The position numbers and the translations under genes were made by a program. From assembly GCA_964544115.1 (NCBI GenBank), contig CAZJBP010000100.1:1-14146 (forward strand): a DNA stretch of 14,146 nt. The letters are read 5' to 3'. Below the pieces are notes generated by a model. It had not been told where the DNA came from. It was given only the letters and a program-made list of their open reading frames with translations, and did no database searches. The DNA comes from CAZJBP01 sp964544115 (GTDB lineage Bacteria > Verrucomicrobiota > Kiritimatiellia > UBA8416 > JADHWI01). Shown piece after piece: positions 1 to 6,614 of the stretch. Every line of letters starts with the position of its first letter. Position 1 is the first letter of the stretch.

Positions 1-792
1 CTTCATCATCGCCTCGATCAGGTCGGCGGGCGCGCATGCGTACCCGATCCGGAAGCCGGTCATGGCCCAGGCCTTGGAGAAGCCGTTGAGGAAGATCGTC
101 CGCTCCTTCATGCCCGGGGCCGACACCACGCTGAGCGGCTCGCGATCGTAGGTCAGGCCCACGTACACATCGTCCGTCATCACCAGCAGGTCGCGCTGGC
201 GGGCAAAATCGGCCAGCATGGCGACATCCTCCGCCTCCAGCACCGCCCCGGTCGGGTTCGTGGGGAAATTCAGCAGCAGCGCGCGGCTGCGCGGCGTCAC
301 GGCCGCCTCCAGCCGCTCGCGGGAGAGGCGGAAGCCCTCTTCGCGCCGCGTCGTGACCGGCACCGCCACCCCGTGCGCGAACGAGACCACCGGCGCGTAC
401 GAGACGTAGCACGGCTCGTGGTAGAGCACCTCGTCGCCGGGGGCCACCACCGCGCGCACCGCCAGGTCGATCGCCTCGCTGACGCCGACGGTCACAAGGA
501 TCTCGGTCGCCGGATCGTACGCGACGCCCGTTGTCCGCAGGACGTACTCCGCGATGGCCCGGCGCAGCTCGATCGTGCCGAGGTTGGCCGTGTAGGACGT
601 GGCGCCTCGGTCCAGCGCGAAGATGGACGCTTCGCGGATGTGCCAGGGCGTCACGAAGTCCGGCTCGCCGATGCCCAGGCTGATGACGTCCTTCCGCGTG
701 CTGACGATTTCGAAGAAATCGCGAATGCCGGAGCGGGGAACGTCACGCAGGTGGGAGGCGACAAAGCTAGGGCGTGACTTGGAGGCGTTCAT
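1..792 (-). CDS. Class I/II PLP-dependent aminotransferase (3' end outside window)
   Basis: Reading the - strand from ATG at 792 gives 264 uninterrupted codons to the window edge, so the C-terminal third is missing. The protein shows the fold-type I aminotransferase landmarks in order: GIGEPDF (residues 40-46), SYTANLG (66-72), NFPTNPTG (175-182, with the Asn that contacts the PLP ring region), D-D-V-Y (207-210, Asp and Tyr holding the cofactor) and GFSKAWAMTGFRIGY (237-251), where Lys240 should form the Schiff base with PLP. It should move an amino group between an amino acid and a 2-oxoacid in the cytoplasm; the sequence does not fix the substrate. Its start lies inside the end of the upstream Lrp/AsnC gene (26-bp overlap), which implies translational coupling. 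B. subtilis alaR-alaT is a known precedent for this pairing, so an alanine or aspartate/aromatic aminotransferase is plausible. Family certain, substrate unknown. Confidence 0.93.
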   Translation of the reverse strand, partial: MNASKSRPSFVASHLRDVPRSGIRDFFEIVSTRKDVISLGIGEPDFVTPWHIREASIFALDRGATSYTANLGTIELRRAIAEYVLRTTGVAYDPATEILVTVGVSEAIDLAVRAVVAPGDEVLYHEPCYVSYAPVVSFAHGVAVPVTTRREEGFRLSRERLEAAVTPRSRALLLNFPTNPTGAVLEAEDVAMLADFARQRDLLVMTDDVYVGLTYDREPLSVVSAPGMKERTIFLNGFSKAWAMTGFRIGYACAPADLIEAMMK

Positions 793-1246
793 TTTCCTTC
801 TCGGGCTCCATGAGAACCCCGTGATCCTTGTATGTCTTGAGCATGAAATGGGTCGCGGTGGACACCACGCCGCTGATGGTCGCCAACTTCTCACTCACGA
901 AGTAGGCCACTTCTCTCAGGGTCTCGCCGCGCACGATGACCAGCAGGTCGTAGCCGCCCGACATCAGGTACAGCGACTGCACCTCGGGAAACCGGCTGAC
1001 GCGCTGGGCCACGTGATCGAACCCGCCCTCGCGCTCGGGTGTAATGCGCACCTCGATGACCGCCTGAACGCGCTCGTCGCCGGCCTGATCCTCGTTGATG
1101 ATGGCCTTGTACCCGCGTATGACGCCGGCCTTCTCGTAGGCCGCGATCTTCTCGCGCACCTGCGCCTCGGTCAGGCCCAGCATCTTCGCCAGATTGGCGG
1201 GCGTCTCAATCGCGTTCCGCTTCAGGAGTTTCAGGAGCTCATCCAT
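767..1246 (-). CDS. Lrp/AsnC-family transcriptional regulator
   Basis: This is a 159-residue protein, the usual Lrp/AsnC length. Residues about 14-43 form the N-terminal winged helix-turn-helix (ANLAKMLGLTEAQVREKI) and are followed by the GVIRGY wing. Residues about 60-140 form the RAM/AsnC ligand-binding domain, with SGGYDLLVIVRG at 96-107. Family members bind amino acids and assemble into dimers to octamers. I chose the start at 1246 because AGGAG stands 6 nt before it; an in-frame ATG at 1261 has no ribosome binding site and one at 1252 sits too close to the site. The gene overlaps the downstream aminotransferase by 26 bp, so it probably controls that enzyme, and perhaps itself, in response to an amino acid. 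The helix-turn-helix starts very close to the N-terminus, slightly shorter than in E. coli Lrp. The effector cannot be told from sequence. Confidence 0.93.
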   Translation of the reverse strand: MDELLKLLKRNAIETPANLAKMLGLTEAQVREKIAAYEKAGVIRGYKAIINEDQAGDERVQAVIEVRITPEREGGFDHVAQRVSRFPEVQSLYLMSGGYDLLVIVRGETLREVAYFVSEKLATISGVVSTATHFMLKTYKDHGVLMEPEKENERLQVTP

Positions 1247-1279
1247 GCGCATCTCCTTCATTTACAGAGTCCTGCCGCT

Positions 1280-1306
1280 TGTATAGCATCCCGATTCCGG
1301 TTGCAA
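1280..1306 (-). promoter_or_regulatory. Possible promoter for the Lrp-aminotransferase operon
   Basis: On the - strand the sequence TGCTATACA (1288 down to 1280) resembles an extended -10 element (TGnTATAAT). TTGCAA (1306 down to 1301) could serve as a weak -35 with a short 15-bp spacer. A transcript would start near 1273, about 27 nt before the chosen ATG. The match is by eye only. The same core reads TATAGC on the + strand (1282-1287), behind TTTACA at 1261-1266, and could also serve trmJ. Confidence 0.35.
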
Positions 1307-1325
1307 GCCCGATCAGGACACATTC

Positions 1326-2087
1326 ATGGACGCATTGAACAACATCCGTATCGTGCTGGTGGGCCCGCTGTACGGCGGCAACATCGGCTCGGTCTGCCGC
1401 GCCATGGCCAACATGGCCCTTTCGGATCTGGCGCTGGTGGCGCCGCGCGCGACGAACATGGACGAGGCGCGCATGATGGCTTGCCACGCCGGCCACGTGC
1501 TGGAAGGCAGGCGCGAGTTCACAACGCTTGCCGAGGCGGTGGCGGACTGCGGCCTCGTCATGGGGGCGACGGCCCGCTGCGGACTGTACCGCCAGCATGC
1601 CCGCACACCGCGCGACTGGGCGCCATTGGCGCTGGAGGCGGCTCACGGGGGCAAGGTCGCCCTGGTGTTCGGCCGCGAAGACAGCGGGCTGGACAACGAC
1701 GAGCTGTCCCTCTGCACCCAGATCATCCAGATCCCGACCTGCGAGGCCTTTACCTCGATCAACCTGGCTCAGGCGGTCATGCTCTGCTGCTACGAGCTGT
1801 TCGTCGCCACGGGCACCTACGAGCCACCGGTCGAAAAGTCGCCGGAGGCCCCGTCCTCCCTGCGCGAACTGATGTTCGGGCTCTGGCGCGACACGCTCCT
1901 GGACATCGGTTTTATGAAGGATGACAAGGCTGACCACATGATGCTGGGGCTGCGCCGCATCCTCTCGCGCGGCACGCTCTCCAGCGACGACGTGAGGATC
2001 CTGATGGGCATCGCCCGCCAGTGCCAGTGGGCTGCCCGGGGTGCCCGGTCAGGAGCCGTGACGGGTCGGGAATCGTCCGGCACTTGA
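1326..2087 (+). CDS. trmJ: SpoU/TrmH-family tRNA 2'-O-methyltransferase, TrmJ-like
   Basis: The protein has 253 residues and carries the three SPOUT (knotted) methyltransferase motifs. Motif 1 is GGNIGSVCRAMANM (17-30), with the Asn and Arg typical of the family. Motif 2 is ALVFGREDSGLDNDEL (112-127). Motif 3 is IPTCEAFTSINLAQAV (136-151), which forms the trefoil-knot SAM site. TrmJ (earlier YfhQ/LasT type) methylates the 2'-OH of nucleotide 32 in the tRNA anticodon loop using S-adenosylmethionine. The C-terminal extension (about 175-235) matches the helical region of TrmJ. AGGA at 1315-1318 is 7 nt before the ATG. The last ~20 residues are low-complexity Gly/Ser/Arg and likely disordered. 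The gene stands alone, divergent from the Lrp gene and followed by 81 bp before gspE. Family assignment is firm; the position-32 specificity is inferred from homology. Confidence 0.9.
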   Translation: MDALNNIRIVLVGPLYGGNIGSVCRAMANMALSDLALVAPRATNMDEARMMACHAGHVLEGRREFTTLAEAVADCGLVMGATARCGLYRQHARTPRDWAPLALEAAHGGKVALVFGREDSGLDNDELSLCTQIIQIPTCEAFTSINLAQAVMLCCYELFVATGTYEPPVEKSPEAPSSLRELMFGLWRDTLLDIGFMKDDKADHMMLGLRRILSRGTLSSDDVRILMGIARQCQWAARGARSGAVTGRESSGT

Positions 2088-2112
2088 TGCTGCGAGGCAA
2101 AAGCACTATGGT
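2084..2112 (+). promoter_or_regulatory. Candidate sigma-70 promoter of the gsp operon
   Basis: TTGATG (2084-2089, resembling -35) and TATGGT (2107-2112, resembling -10) are separated by exactly 17 bp. They overlap and follow the trmJ stop codon. Predicted transcription would begin near 2119, giving a leader of about 50 nt before the gspE ATG at 2169. Each box matches the consensus at 4 of 6 positions, so this is suggestive only. Confidence 0.4.
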
Positions 2113-2168
2113 GAAGTAATCGCGTGCTTGCCGTAAGGGCGGGCGGCGCGACGGGAACGGGGGCTGGT

Positions 2169-3863
2169 ATGGCCGTGACGTATCTGGAAAACCTGCTGGG
2201 CAAGACCGGGCTGTTCTCACCCGATCAGGTCAGTGCCCTTCTTGAGGCCGCCCGGCAGGGCGATGAGAGCATCACTCAAGTAGTTACCCAGCAGGGGTTT
2301 GCGCGTGAAGACGCCTTCCTGACGGCGCTGGGTGCGGCGATGCACTTGCCGTTCGTTGAACTGGCCGGCTCGGAGATTTCCGCCGACGTGCTGTCCAAAC
2401 TGCCAACCAAGGCCGTGTTCCAGTACAACGTCATCCCCCTGTCGGCCGAGAACGGGTCGCTGACGGTGGCCTGCAACAACCCCATGGACGCCACGCTGCT
2501 GGACGCCCTGCGCCTGGCCTCCGGGATGCGCGTGCGGTTCGCGTTGAGCACCTCGACCGACATCGCCAAAGCGATCAAGACCTACTACGGCGTCGGCGCC
2601 GACACGGTGGACCGGATGATCGCGGACGACCGGTTCGAAGTCCGGCCGGAGGAGCAGACCGGCAAGGTCGACCTCGGCGAATTGGACCAGGAAGCTTCCA
2701 TTGTCAAGTTCGTCAACCAGATCATCTGGGAGGCGGTGCAGCAGGGCGCCACCGACATCCATCTGGAGCCGATGGAGAACTCCCTGCGGATCCGCTACCG
2801 CATCGACGGCGTGCTCCACCAGACGCCCGTGCCGGCCCAGCTGAACCGGTTCCAGGCGGCGATCATCTCGCGCATCAAGGTGATGGCCAACATGGACATC
2901 GCCGAGAAGCGCCTGCCGATGGACGGCCGCATCGGGCTGCGGGTGAAGGGCGAAGATATCGACATCCGCGTGTCCACCATGCCCACGGTGTACGGCGAGA
3001 GCGTCAGCTTGCGCCTGCTGCAGCGCAGCGCCAAGCTGATCGGACTGAAGGAACTCGGCATGGGCGAGCGCGACGTGCGCGTCATCCACAAGCTGGTTCA
3101 CCGTCCCAACGGCATCATCCTGGTAACCGGGCCGACGGGTTCGGGCAAGTCCACCTCGCTCTACGCCTACCTCCACGAAATCAACACCGTGGACCAGCGC
3201 ATCATGACAGCCGAGGACCCGATCGAGTACGAGATGCCCGGCATCAACCAGGTGCTGGTCCGTACGGAGATCGGACTGAGCTTCGCGCGCTGCCTGCGCC
3301 ACTTCCTGCGCCAGGACCCGGACGTGATCATGGTGGGTGAGGTCCGAGACCAGGACACCGCCGAGATCGCCATCCAGGCGTCTCTGACCGGTCACCTCGT
3401 CTTCAGCACCTTGCACACCAATGACGCGGCCGGCGCCTTCACGCGGCTGCTGGATATGGGCGTTGAGCCCTTCCTGGTGGCCTCGGCGGTCGAGGCGGTG
3501 ATCGCCCAGCGCCTCGTGCGCCGCCTCTGCCCGGCGTGCCGCCAGCCGGTTGAACCCGATCTGGACGTGCTGCGGGAGGTGGGCTTCCCCCTCGACCGAC
3601 TGGCCGCCGGACACGTCTGCGGCCTGGTGGGCTGCGAGCTCTGCCGCAAGACCGGCTACCGCGGGCGGCAGGGCATCTTCGAGGTGCTGCGCATGTCCGA
3701 GCCGATCCGCTCCCTGGTCATCGGCCGGCACTCCATGAGCGAGATCCACCAGCAGGCCGTGGCCGAGGGCATGACCCCGCTACGCGACGACGGCTGGAGC
3801 AAGGTGCTCGACAGCGTGACGACCATCGACGAGGTGCTGCGCGTGACGGAGGAGAAGGACTAG
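2169..3863 (+). CDS. gspE: Type II secretion ATPase GspE
   Basis: This is a 564-residue hexameric cytoplasmic ATPase that powers pseudopilus assembly. Residues about 1-140 form an MshEN/GspE N-terminal region that should dock onto GspL. The catalytic domain has Walker A GPTGSGKST (321-329), an Asp-box region around 347-354 (TAEDPIEY), Walker B DPDVIMVGEVRD (383-394, Glu391) and the His box STLHTNDA (413-420). A zinc-binding tetracysteine (C454/C457 and C489/C492) marks GspE/PilB proteins as opposed to PilT retraction ATPases. An additional Cys484 lies next to the second pair. The reading frame is open back to a GTG at 2124, but the predicted transcript start at ~2119 would leave that codon almost leaderless, and the family N-terminus begins naturally at the ATG at 2169, preceded by a G-rich stretch. 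gspF follows after 3 bp. Function is certain from motifs and context. Confidence 0.97.
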   Translation: MAVTYLENLLGKTGLFSPDQVSALLEAARQGDESITQVVTQQGFAREDAFLTALGAAMHLPFVELAGSEISADVLSKLPTKAVFQYNVIPLSAENGSLTVACNNPMDATLLDALRLASGMRVRFALSTSTDIAKAIKTYYGVGADTVDRMIADDRFEVRPEEQTGKVDLGELDQEASIVKFVNQIIWEAVQQGATDIHLEPMENSLRIRYRIDGVLHQTPVPAQLNRFQAAIISRIKVMANMDIAEKRLPMDGRIGLRVKGEDIDIRVSTMPTVYGESVSLRLLQRSAKLIGLKELGMGERDVRVIHKLVHRPNGIILVTGPTGSGKSTSLYAYLHEINTVDQRIMTAEDPIEYEMPGINQVLVRTEIGLSFARCLRHFLRQDPDVIMVGEVRDQDTAEIAIQASLTGHLVFSTLHTNDAAGAFTRLLDMGVEPFLVASAVEAVIAQRLVRRLCPACRQPVEPDLDVLREVGFPLDRLAAGHVCGLVGCELCRKTGYRGRQGIFEVLRMSEPIRSLVIGRHSMSEIHQQAVAEGMTPLRDDGWSKVLDSVTTIDEVLRVTEEKD

Positions 3864-3866
3864 TCC

Positions 3867-5129
3867 ATGTCGGCATTCACCTACAGGGCGAAGTCGAAAA
3901 AGGGCGAGACTGTCGACGGCGCCGTGGACGCCGCGGACCGCCGCGACGCTCTGCGCCAGGTGGAGGCGCTCGGACTGGTGCCGATTGCGGTGACCGAGGG
4001 GCGCGCCCCCGCCGCCCGCCGCGGAGCGCCGCCCCGGGCGCGAGCCGGCGGCAAGCGCCGCTTCAAGATCCAGTGGCACCTCCAGCGCAGCCGCATGTCC
4101 TCGCGCGACCTGCTGACCTTCACCACGGAACTCAGCGACCTGCTGGTGTCCGGCATGACGCTGGGCAACGCGCTGCACGCCCTGGCCAACCGCAAGACCG
4201 GCAAGATCAACGACCACATCATCGCCGAGGTCCGCGACGAGATCCACCGCGGCACGAGCCTCTCCGCCGCCATGGCGCTCCAGCCCGACACGTTCCCGGC
4301 GCTCTACATCAACATGATCCGCGCGGGCGAGGCCAGCGGCGCGCTCTCCGAGGTGCTCCGCCGCCTGGTCGAGCACTACGAGCGCATGCAGGAAACGCGG
4401 GAAAAGATCGTCATGGCCCTGGTCTACCCGGGCATCGTCATGACCCTTGGCCTGGCCACGCTGGTGTTCTCGATGGTCTTCGTTGTGCCGAAGTTCAAGG
4501 TGATCTTCGAGCAGATGCAGCAGGCCCTGCCCCTCCCCACCCGCATCCTGATCGGCACCAGCTCGTTTCTGGCCCGCTACGGCCTGTTCGTCCTGGTGGC
4601 CCTCGGATTTGTCGGCGTCATGGCCCGCCGGGCCGCCCGCACGCCGCACGGCCAGCTCTGGTGGCACGGGCTGCTCCTGCGCATGCCGCTGGTGCGCGGC
4701 GTGGTGGCCTCCGGCATCTACGCCAACTTCGCGCGAACGCTCGGCACGCTCCTCGGCAACGGCGTGCCGGTCCTCCAGGCGCTCGGCATCGTGGAGCACA
4801 CGGTGGGCAATGCGGTGATCGCGCGGGAGCTTCACAACGCGCGGGAGCGGGTGACCGACGGCACCACCATTTCCGGGCCGCTGTCGGCCGGCGGCGTGAT
4901 GCCCGTCATGATGATCGATATGCTGGCCATCGGCGAGCAGACCGGCGACATGGAGGGCTCCCTCCGCCACATCGCCCGCCGGTACGAGAACGAGCTCGAT
5001 CGCAACATCAAGATCTTCACCACCGCGCTGGAGCCGATCCTGATCGTGATGGTGGCCGTCATGGTCGGGTTCGTCGCCGTCAGCATCCTGATGGCCGTCT
5101 TCAACCTGACCAGCGGGCTGAATGTGTAG
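3867..5129 (+). CDS. gspF: Type II secretion inner-membrane platform protein GspF
   Basis: The protein has 420 residues and two repeated cytoplasmic GspF/PilC domains, about 80-205 and about 285-410. Each holds the family pattern, such as FTTELSDLLVSGMTL (85-99) and FARTLGTLLGNGVPVLQAL (288-306), and the conserved glycine-rich turns AGEASGAL (153-160) and IGEQTGDM (355-362). Three hydrophobic membrane segments lie near 184-208, 233-254 and 387-413. GspF sits at the centre of the inner-membrane platform, where it is thought to transmit ATPase motion to the growing pseudopilus. Residues 46-66 form an Arg/Ala/Pro-rich, strongly basic linker between the short N-terminal domain and the first GspF domain. 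It starts 3 bp after gspE, whose last codons provide a purine-rich ribosome binding region, and 44 bp before gspG. Confidence 0.96.
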   Translation: MSAFTYRAKSKKGETVDGAVDAADRRDALRQVEALGLVPIAVTEGRAPAARRGAPPRARAGGKRRFKIQWHLQRSRMSSRDLLTFTTELSDLLVSGMTLGNALHALANRKTGKINDHIIAEVRDEIHRGTSLSAAMALQPDTFPALYINMIRAGEASGALSEVLRRLVEHYERMQETREKIVMALVYPGIVMTLGLATLVFSMVFVVPKFKVIFEQMQQALPLPTRILIGTSSFLARYGLFVLVALGFVGVMARRAARTPHGQLWWHGLLLRMPLVRGVVASGIYANFARTLGTLLGNGVPVLQALGIVEHTVGNAVIARELHNARERVTDGTTISGPLSAGGVMPVMMIDMLAIGEQTGDMEGSLRHIARRYENELDRNIKIFTTALEPILIVMVAVMVGFVAVSILMAVFNLTSGLNV

Positions 5130-5137
5130 GGCTGAAG

Positions 5138-5159
5138 GGTTACAGGTTACACAGGTACA
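5138..5159 (+). repeat. Heptamer tandem repeat in the gspF-gspG gap
   Basis: GGTTACA occurs twice in perfect tandem (5138-5144, 5145-5151) and is followed by a degenerate copy CAGGTACA (5152-5159). It fills most of the 44-bp gap between gspF and gspG, directly ahead of the gspG ribosome binding site. It shares the 7-bp period, but not the repeat word, with the arrays ahead of gspL. Confidence 0.7.
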
Positions 5160-5160
5160 G

Positions 5161-5169
5161 GGAGGTGAT
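5161..5169 (+). promoter_or_regulatory. Strong Shine-Dalgarno of gspG
   Basis: GGAGGTGAT can pair over nine bases with the conserved 3' end of 16S rRNA (core CCUCC) and lies 4 nt before the gspG ATG. It is by far the best ribosome binding site in the operon; most other gsp genes depend on stop-start overlaps. This fits the high copy number needed for the major pseudopilin. Confidence 0.85.
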
Positions 5170-5173
5170 TCGT

Positions 5174-5581
5174 ATGAGCATGAAATGGAGAGGCTGGGCG
5201 AAGCGGACACGCGCGGGGTTCACGCTGATCGAGGTGCTGCTGGTGGTGGCCATTCTGGGCATCCTGGCGACGATCGTCGTGGTGAACTTCGGAGGCAAGC
5301 AGGAGAAGGCCATGATCCGGGCCTGCCGTACGAGCATTGCCGCCATCTGCACGGCGGTGGATATGTATGAGGTCGACGTCGGCCGATACCCGAGTTCCCT
5401 GCAGCAACTGCTCCAGGGTTCGGGTGAGCAGAACTGGAACGGGCCCTACATCAAGAGCGGGGGACTGCCCGTGGACCCATGGGCACAGGAGTTCCAGTAC
5501 TCCGTTGCCGAAAACTCCTACAAGGTGGTTTCGCCCGGACCGCCCGGCAAGAACGCGCCGATCACGAGTTTCGAATTCTGA
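5174..5581 (+). CDS. gspG: Major type II pseudopilin GspG
   Basis: This 135-residue precursor has a 15-residue basic leader ending RTRAG, then a mature N-terminus FTLIEVLLVVAILGILA with Phe+1 and Glu+5. Prepilin peptidase should cut after Gly15 and methylate Phe16. The GspG signature follows: the helix leading to DVGRYPSSLQQLL (68-80), then GPYIKSGGLPVDPWAQEFQY (90-109). GspG polymerises into the periplasmic pseudopilus that pushes substrates through the secretin. Oddly, the C-terminus reads SPGPPGKNAPITSFEF (120-135), where classical GspG has an SYGADG...DADI-type calcium loop; the acidic ligands are replaced by Pro, Asn and Ala. Two cysteines (51 and 59) lie on the N-terminal helix, spaced too far apart along it to bond within one molecule. 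The stop overlaps the gspH start by one base (TGATG). Confidence 0.95.
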   Translation: MSMKWRGWAKRTRAGFTLIEVLLVVAILGILATIVVVNFGGKQEKAMIRACRTSIAAICTAVDMYEVDVGRYPSSLQQLLQGSGEQNWNGPYIKSGGLPVDPWAQEFQYSVAENSYKVVSPGPPGKNAPITSFEF

Positions 5582-6213
5582 TGCGCAGGGCCTTCACGCT
5601 GATCGAGGTGCTGATGGTCCTCGCGATCCTCGGGGTCGTCACGGCCGTCACGATTCCCTCGATGGTGCAGTCGATCCGCGGCAACCGTCTGCGGGCCGCC
5701 TCGCGGACCGTCATCCAGATGGGACGCTACGCGCGCAGCATGGCCGTTCTGCGTCAGCAGGAGATGACGCTCACCTTCGACCTGGTCAGCCAGCAGGTCA
5801 CGGCCCGGCCTGGAGGCTCGTCGACCGTGTCCAGGCGGACCGGAGAGGACGCCGAATCCGATGCGGAGCCCGAGCTCTCCGTGTCCGCGCCCGAGCCCGC
5901 CCTCACGGCCCCGGGGGCGGCCGCCGCGACGGCCGCACGCACCACGGGGATCAGCGGCGCTGAGCCGGTCACGCGCCGGTTGGACCGGGTCAAGATCGAG
6001 TCGGTCGCCATCGGCGAGGACAGCAAAGAGCAGGACCCCTTACGCGAGGGGGTGGGCGTGATGATCTACTCCAGCAACGGGAGGTGCCGGCCCTATACCG
6101 TGGTGCTACGCGACGAGATGAACGCGAGGACGCGCATCAAGGTGGATGCGCTGGCGTCGGCCACGACGGAGGCGCTGGAACCGGGAACGGAGACGGGGGG
6201 CGGAGAGCCATGA
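5581..6213 (+). CDS. gspH: Minor type II pseudopilin GspH
   Basis: This 210-residue precursor has a very short leader, MRRA, followed by FTLIEVLMVLAILGVVTAV. The processing site therefore has Ala at -1 instead of the nearly universal Gly; Phe+1 and Glu+5 are intact. The C-terminal part (GVMIYSSNGRCRPYTVVLRD, 159-178) resembles the GspH/FimT beta-sandwich end. Between them, residues about 76-130 are a Ser/Ala/Glu/Pro-rich, probably disordered insertion, which makes the protein longer than classical GspH (about 170 residues). GspH is thought to link the GspI-J-K tip to the GspG filament. No ribosome binding site is visible, and the start overlaps the gspG stop, so translation is probably coupled. 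The ATG at 5581 is preferred over in-frame upstream starts because it places the leader directly before the pilin motif. Confidence 0.88.
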   Translation: MRRAFTLIEVLMVLAILGVVTAVTIPSMVQSIRGNRLRAASRTVIQMGRYARSMAVLRQQEMTLTFDLVSQQVTARPGGSSTVSRRTGEDAESDAEPELSVSAPEPALTAPGAAAATAARTTGISGAEPVTRRLDRVKIESVAIGEDSKEQDPLREGVGVMIYSSNGRCRPYTVVLRDEMNARTRIKVDALASATTEALEPGTETGGGEP

Positions 6214-6611
6214 GACCCCGCGGAACAGGCGGCGCGGCGCGGCGCGGGTTCACCCTGATCGAGGTGCTGCTGGCCACGCTCATCCTGAGCGTCGCGCTGT
6301 CGATGATCCTCACCGGGTCGTCCCGGTGCCTGACCGTCATGCGCCGGTCGGGCGAGTACCAGCGCGCCCAGTGGGCGCTGAACCGCGGCATGCTGGAGCA
6401 CCCGATCCTGTTTACCGAAAAGATCGAGGAGCAGGATGTGGAGGGCGAGGACTACGAGGGCTACGTCTTCTCCCGCAAGATCGAGGACGATGAGGACGAG
6501 GACGGTCTCTACGTGGTGCGCACGCGCGTGACGTGGCCCAGCGGCGGGCGGGAGATGAACGAGGAAATCGTTGAAGAGGTGTATCAGAAGCCGGAAGGGG
6601 TTGGGAAGTAG
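6210..6611 (+). CDS. gspI: Minor type II pseudopilin GspI
   Basis: This 133-residue precursor has leader MRPRGTGGAARRG and mature N-terminus FTLIEVLLATLILSVALSMI, the LATLILSVAL segment being typical of GspI. The body ends in a TWPSGGRE-type strand (108-115), as in GspI C-termini (W-x-x-x-G/R). GspI interacts with GspJ and GspK at the pseudopilus tip and helps start its assembly. The ATG overlaps the gspH stop in an ATGA arrangement, with GGAG at 6202-6205 just upstream. The mature protein is very acidic, with Glu/Asp-rich runs at about 71-82 and 92-98, so the tip complex probably carries strong negative charge. gspJ follows after 3 bp. GspI is assigned by order (after H, before J), N-terminal helix and length. 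Confidence 0.88.
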   Translation: MRPRGTGGAARRGFTLIEVLLATLILSVALSMILTGSSRCLTVMRRSGEYQRAQWALNRGMLEHPILFTEKIEEQDVEGEDYEGYVFSRKIEDDEDEDGLYVVRTRVTWPSGGREMNEEIVEEVYQKPEGVGK

Positions 6612-6614
6612 CCC

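Noticed and set aside
1247..1261. Longer start of the Lrp/AsnC gene at ATG 1261
   Set aside because: No ribosome binding site stands before it, whereas AGGAG is placed ideally for the ATG at 1246.
599..1924. Open frame of 441 codons on the + strand across the Lrp gene and trmJ
   Set aside because: It runs antisense to the Lrp/AsnC gene and in a wrong frame through trmJ, with no domain resemblance.
2124..2168. Upstream GTG start for gspE at 2124
   Set aside because: The extra residues (Arg/Gly/Ala-rich) are unlike GspE N-termini, and a transcript from the promoter candidate would start only about 5 nt before it.
2217..3749. Long open frame antisense to gspE (510 codons)
   Set aside because: The translation is a His/Asp/Val/Gly/Arg-rich sequence with no recognisable motif. 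It mirrors the codon bias of the strongly supported gspE, and no ribosome binding site is seen.
3780..5210. Long open frame antisense to gspF (476 codons)
   Set aside because: Low-complexity His/Asp/Glu/Arg composition typical of antisense frames in high-GC genes; gspF on the other strand is certain.
5322..5352. Disulfide between Cys51 and Cys59 of GspG
   Set aside because: They are eight residues apart on a predicted continuous helix, so they cannot pair within one molecule.
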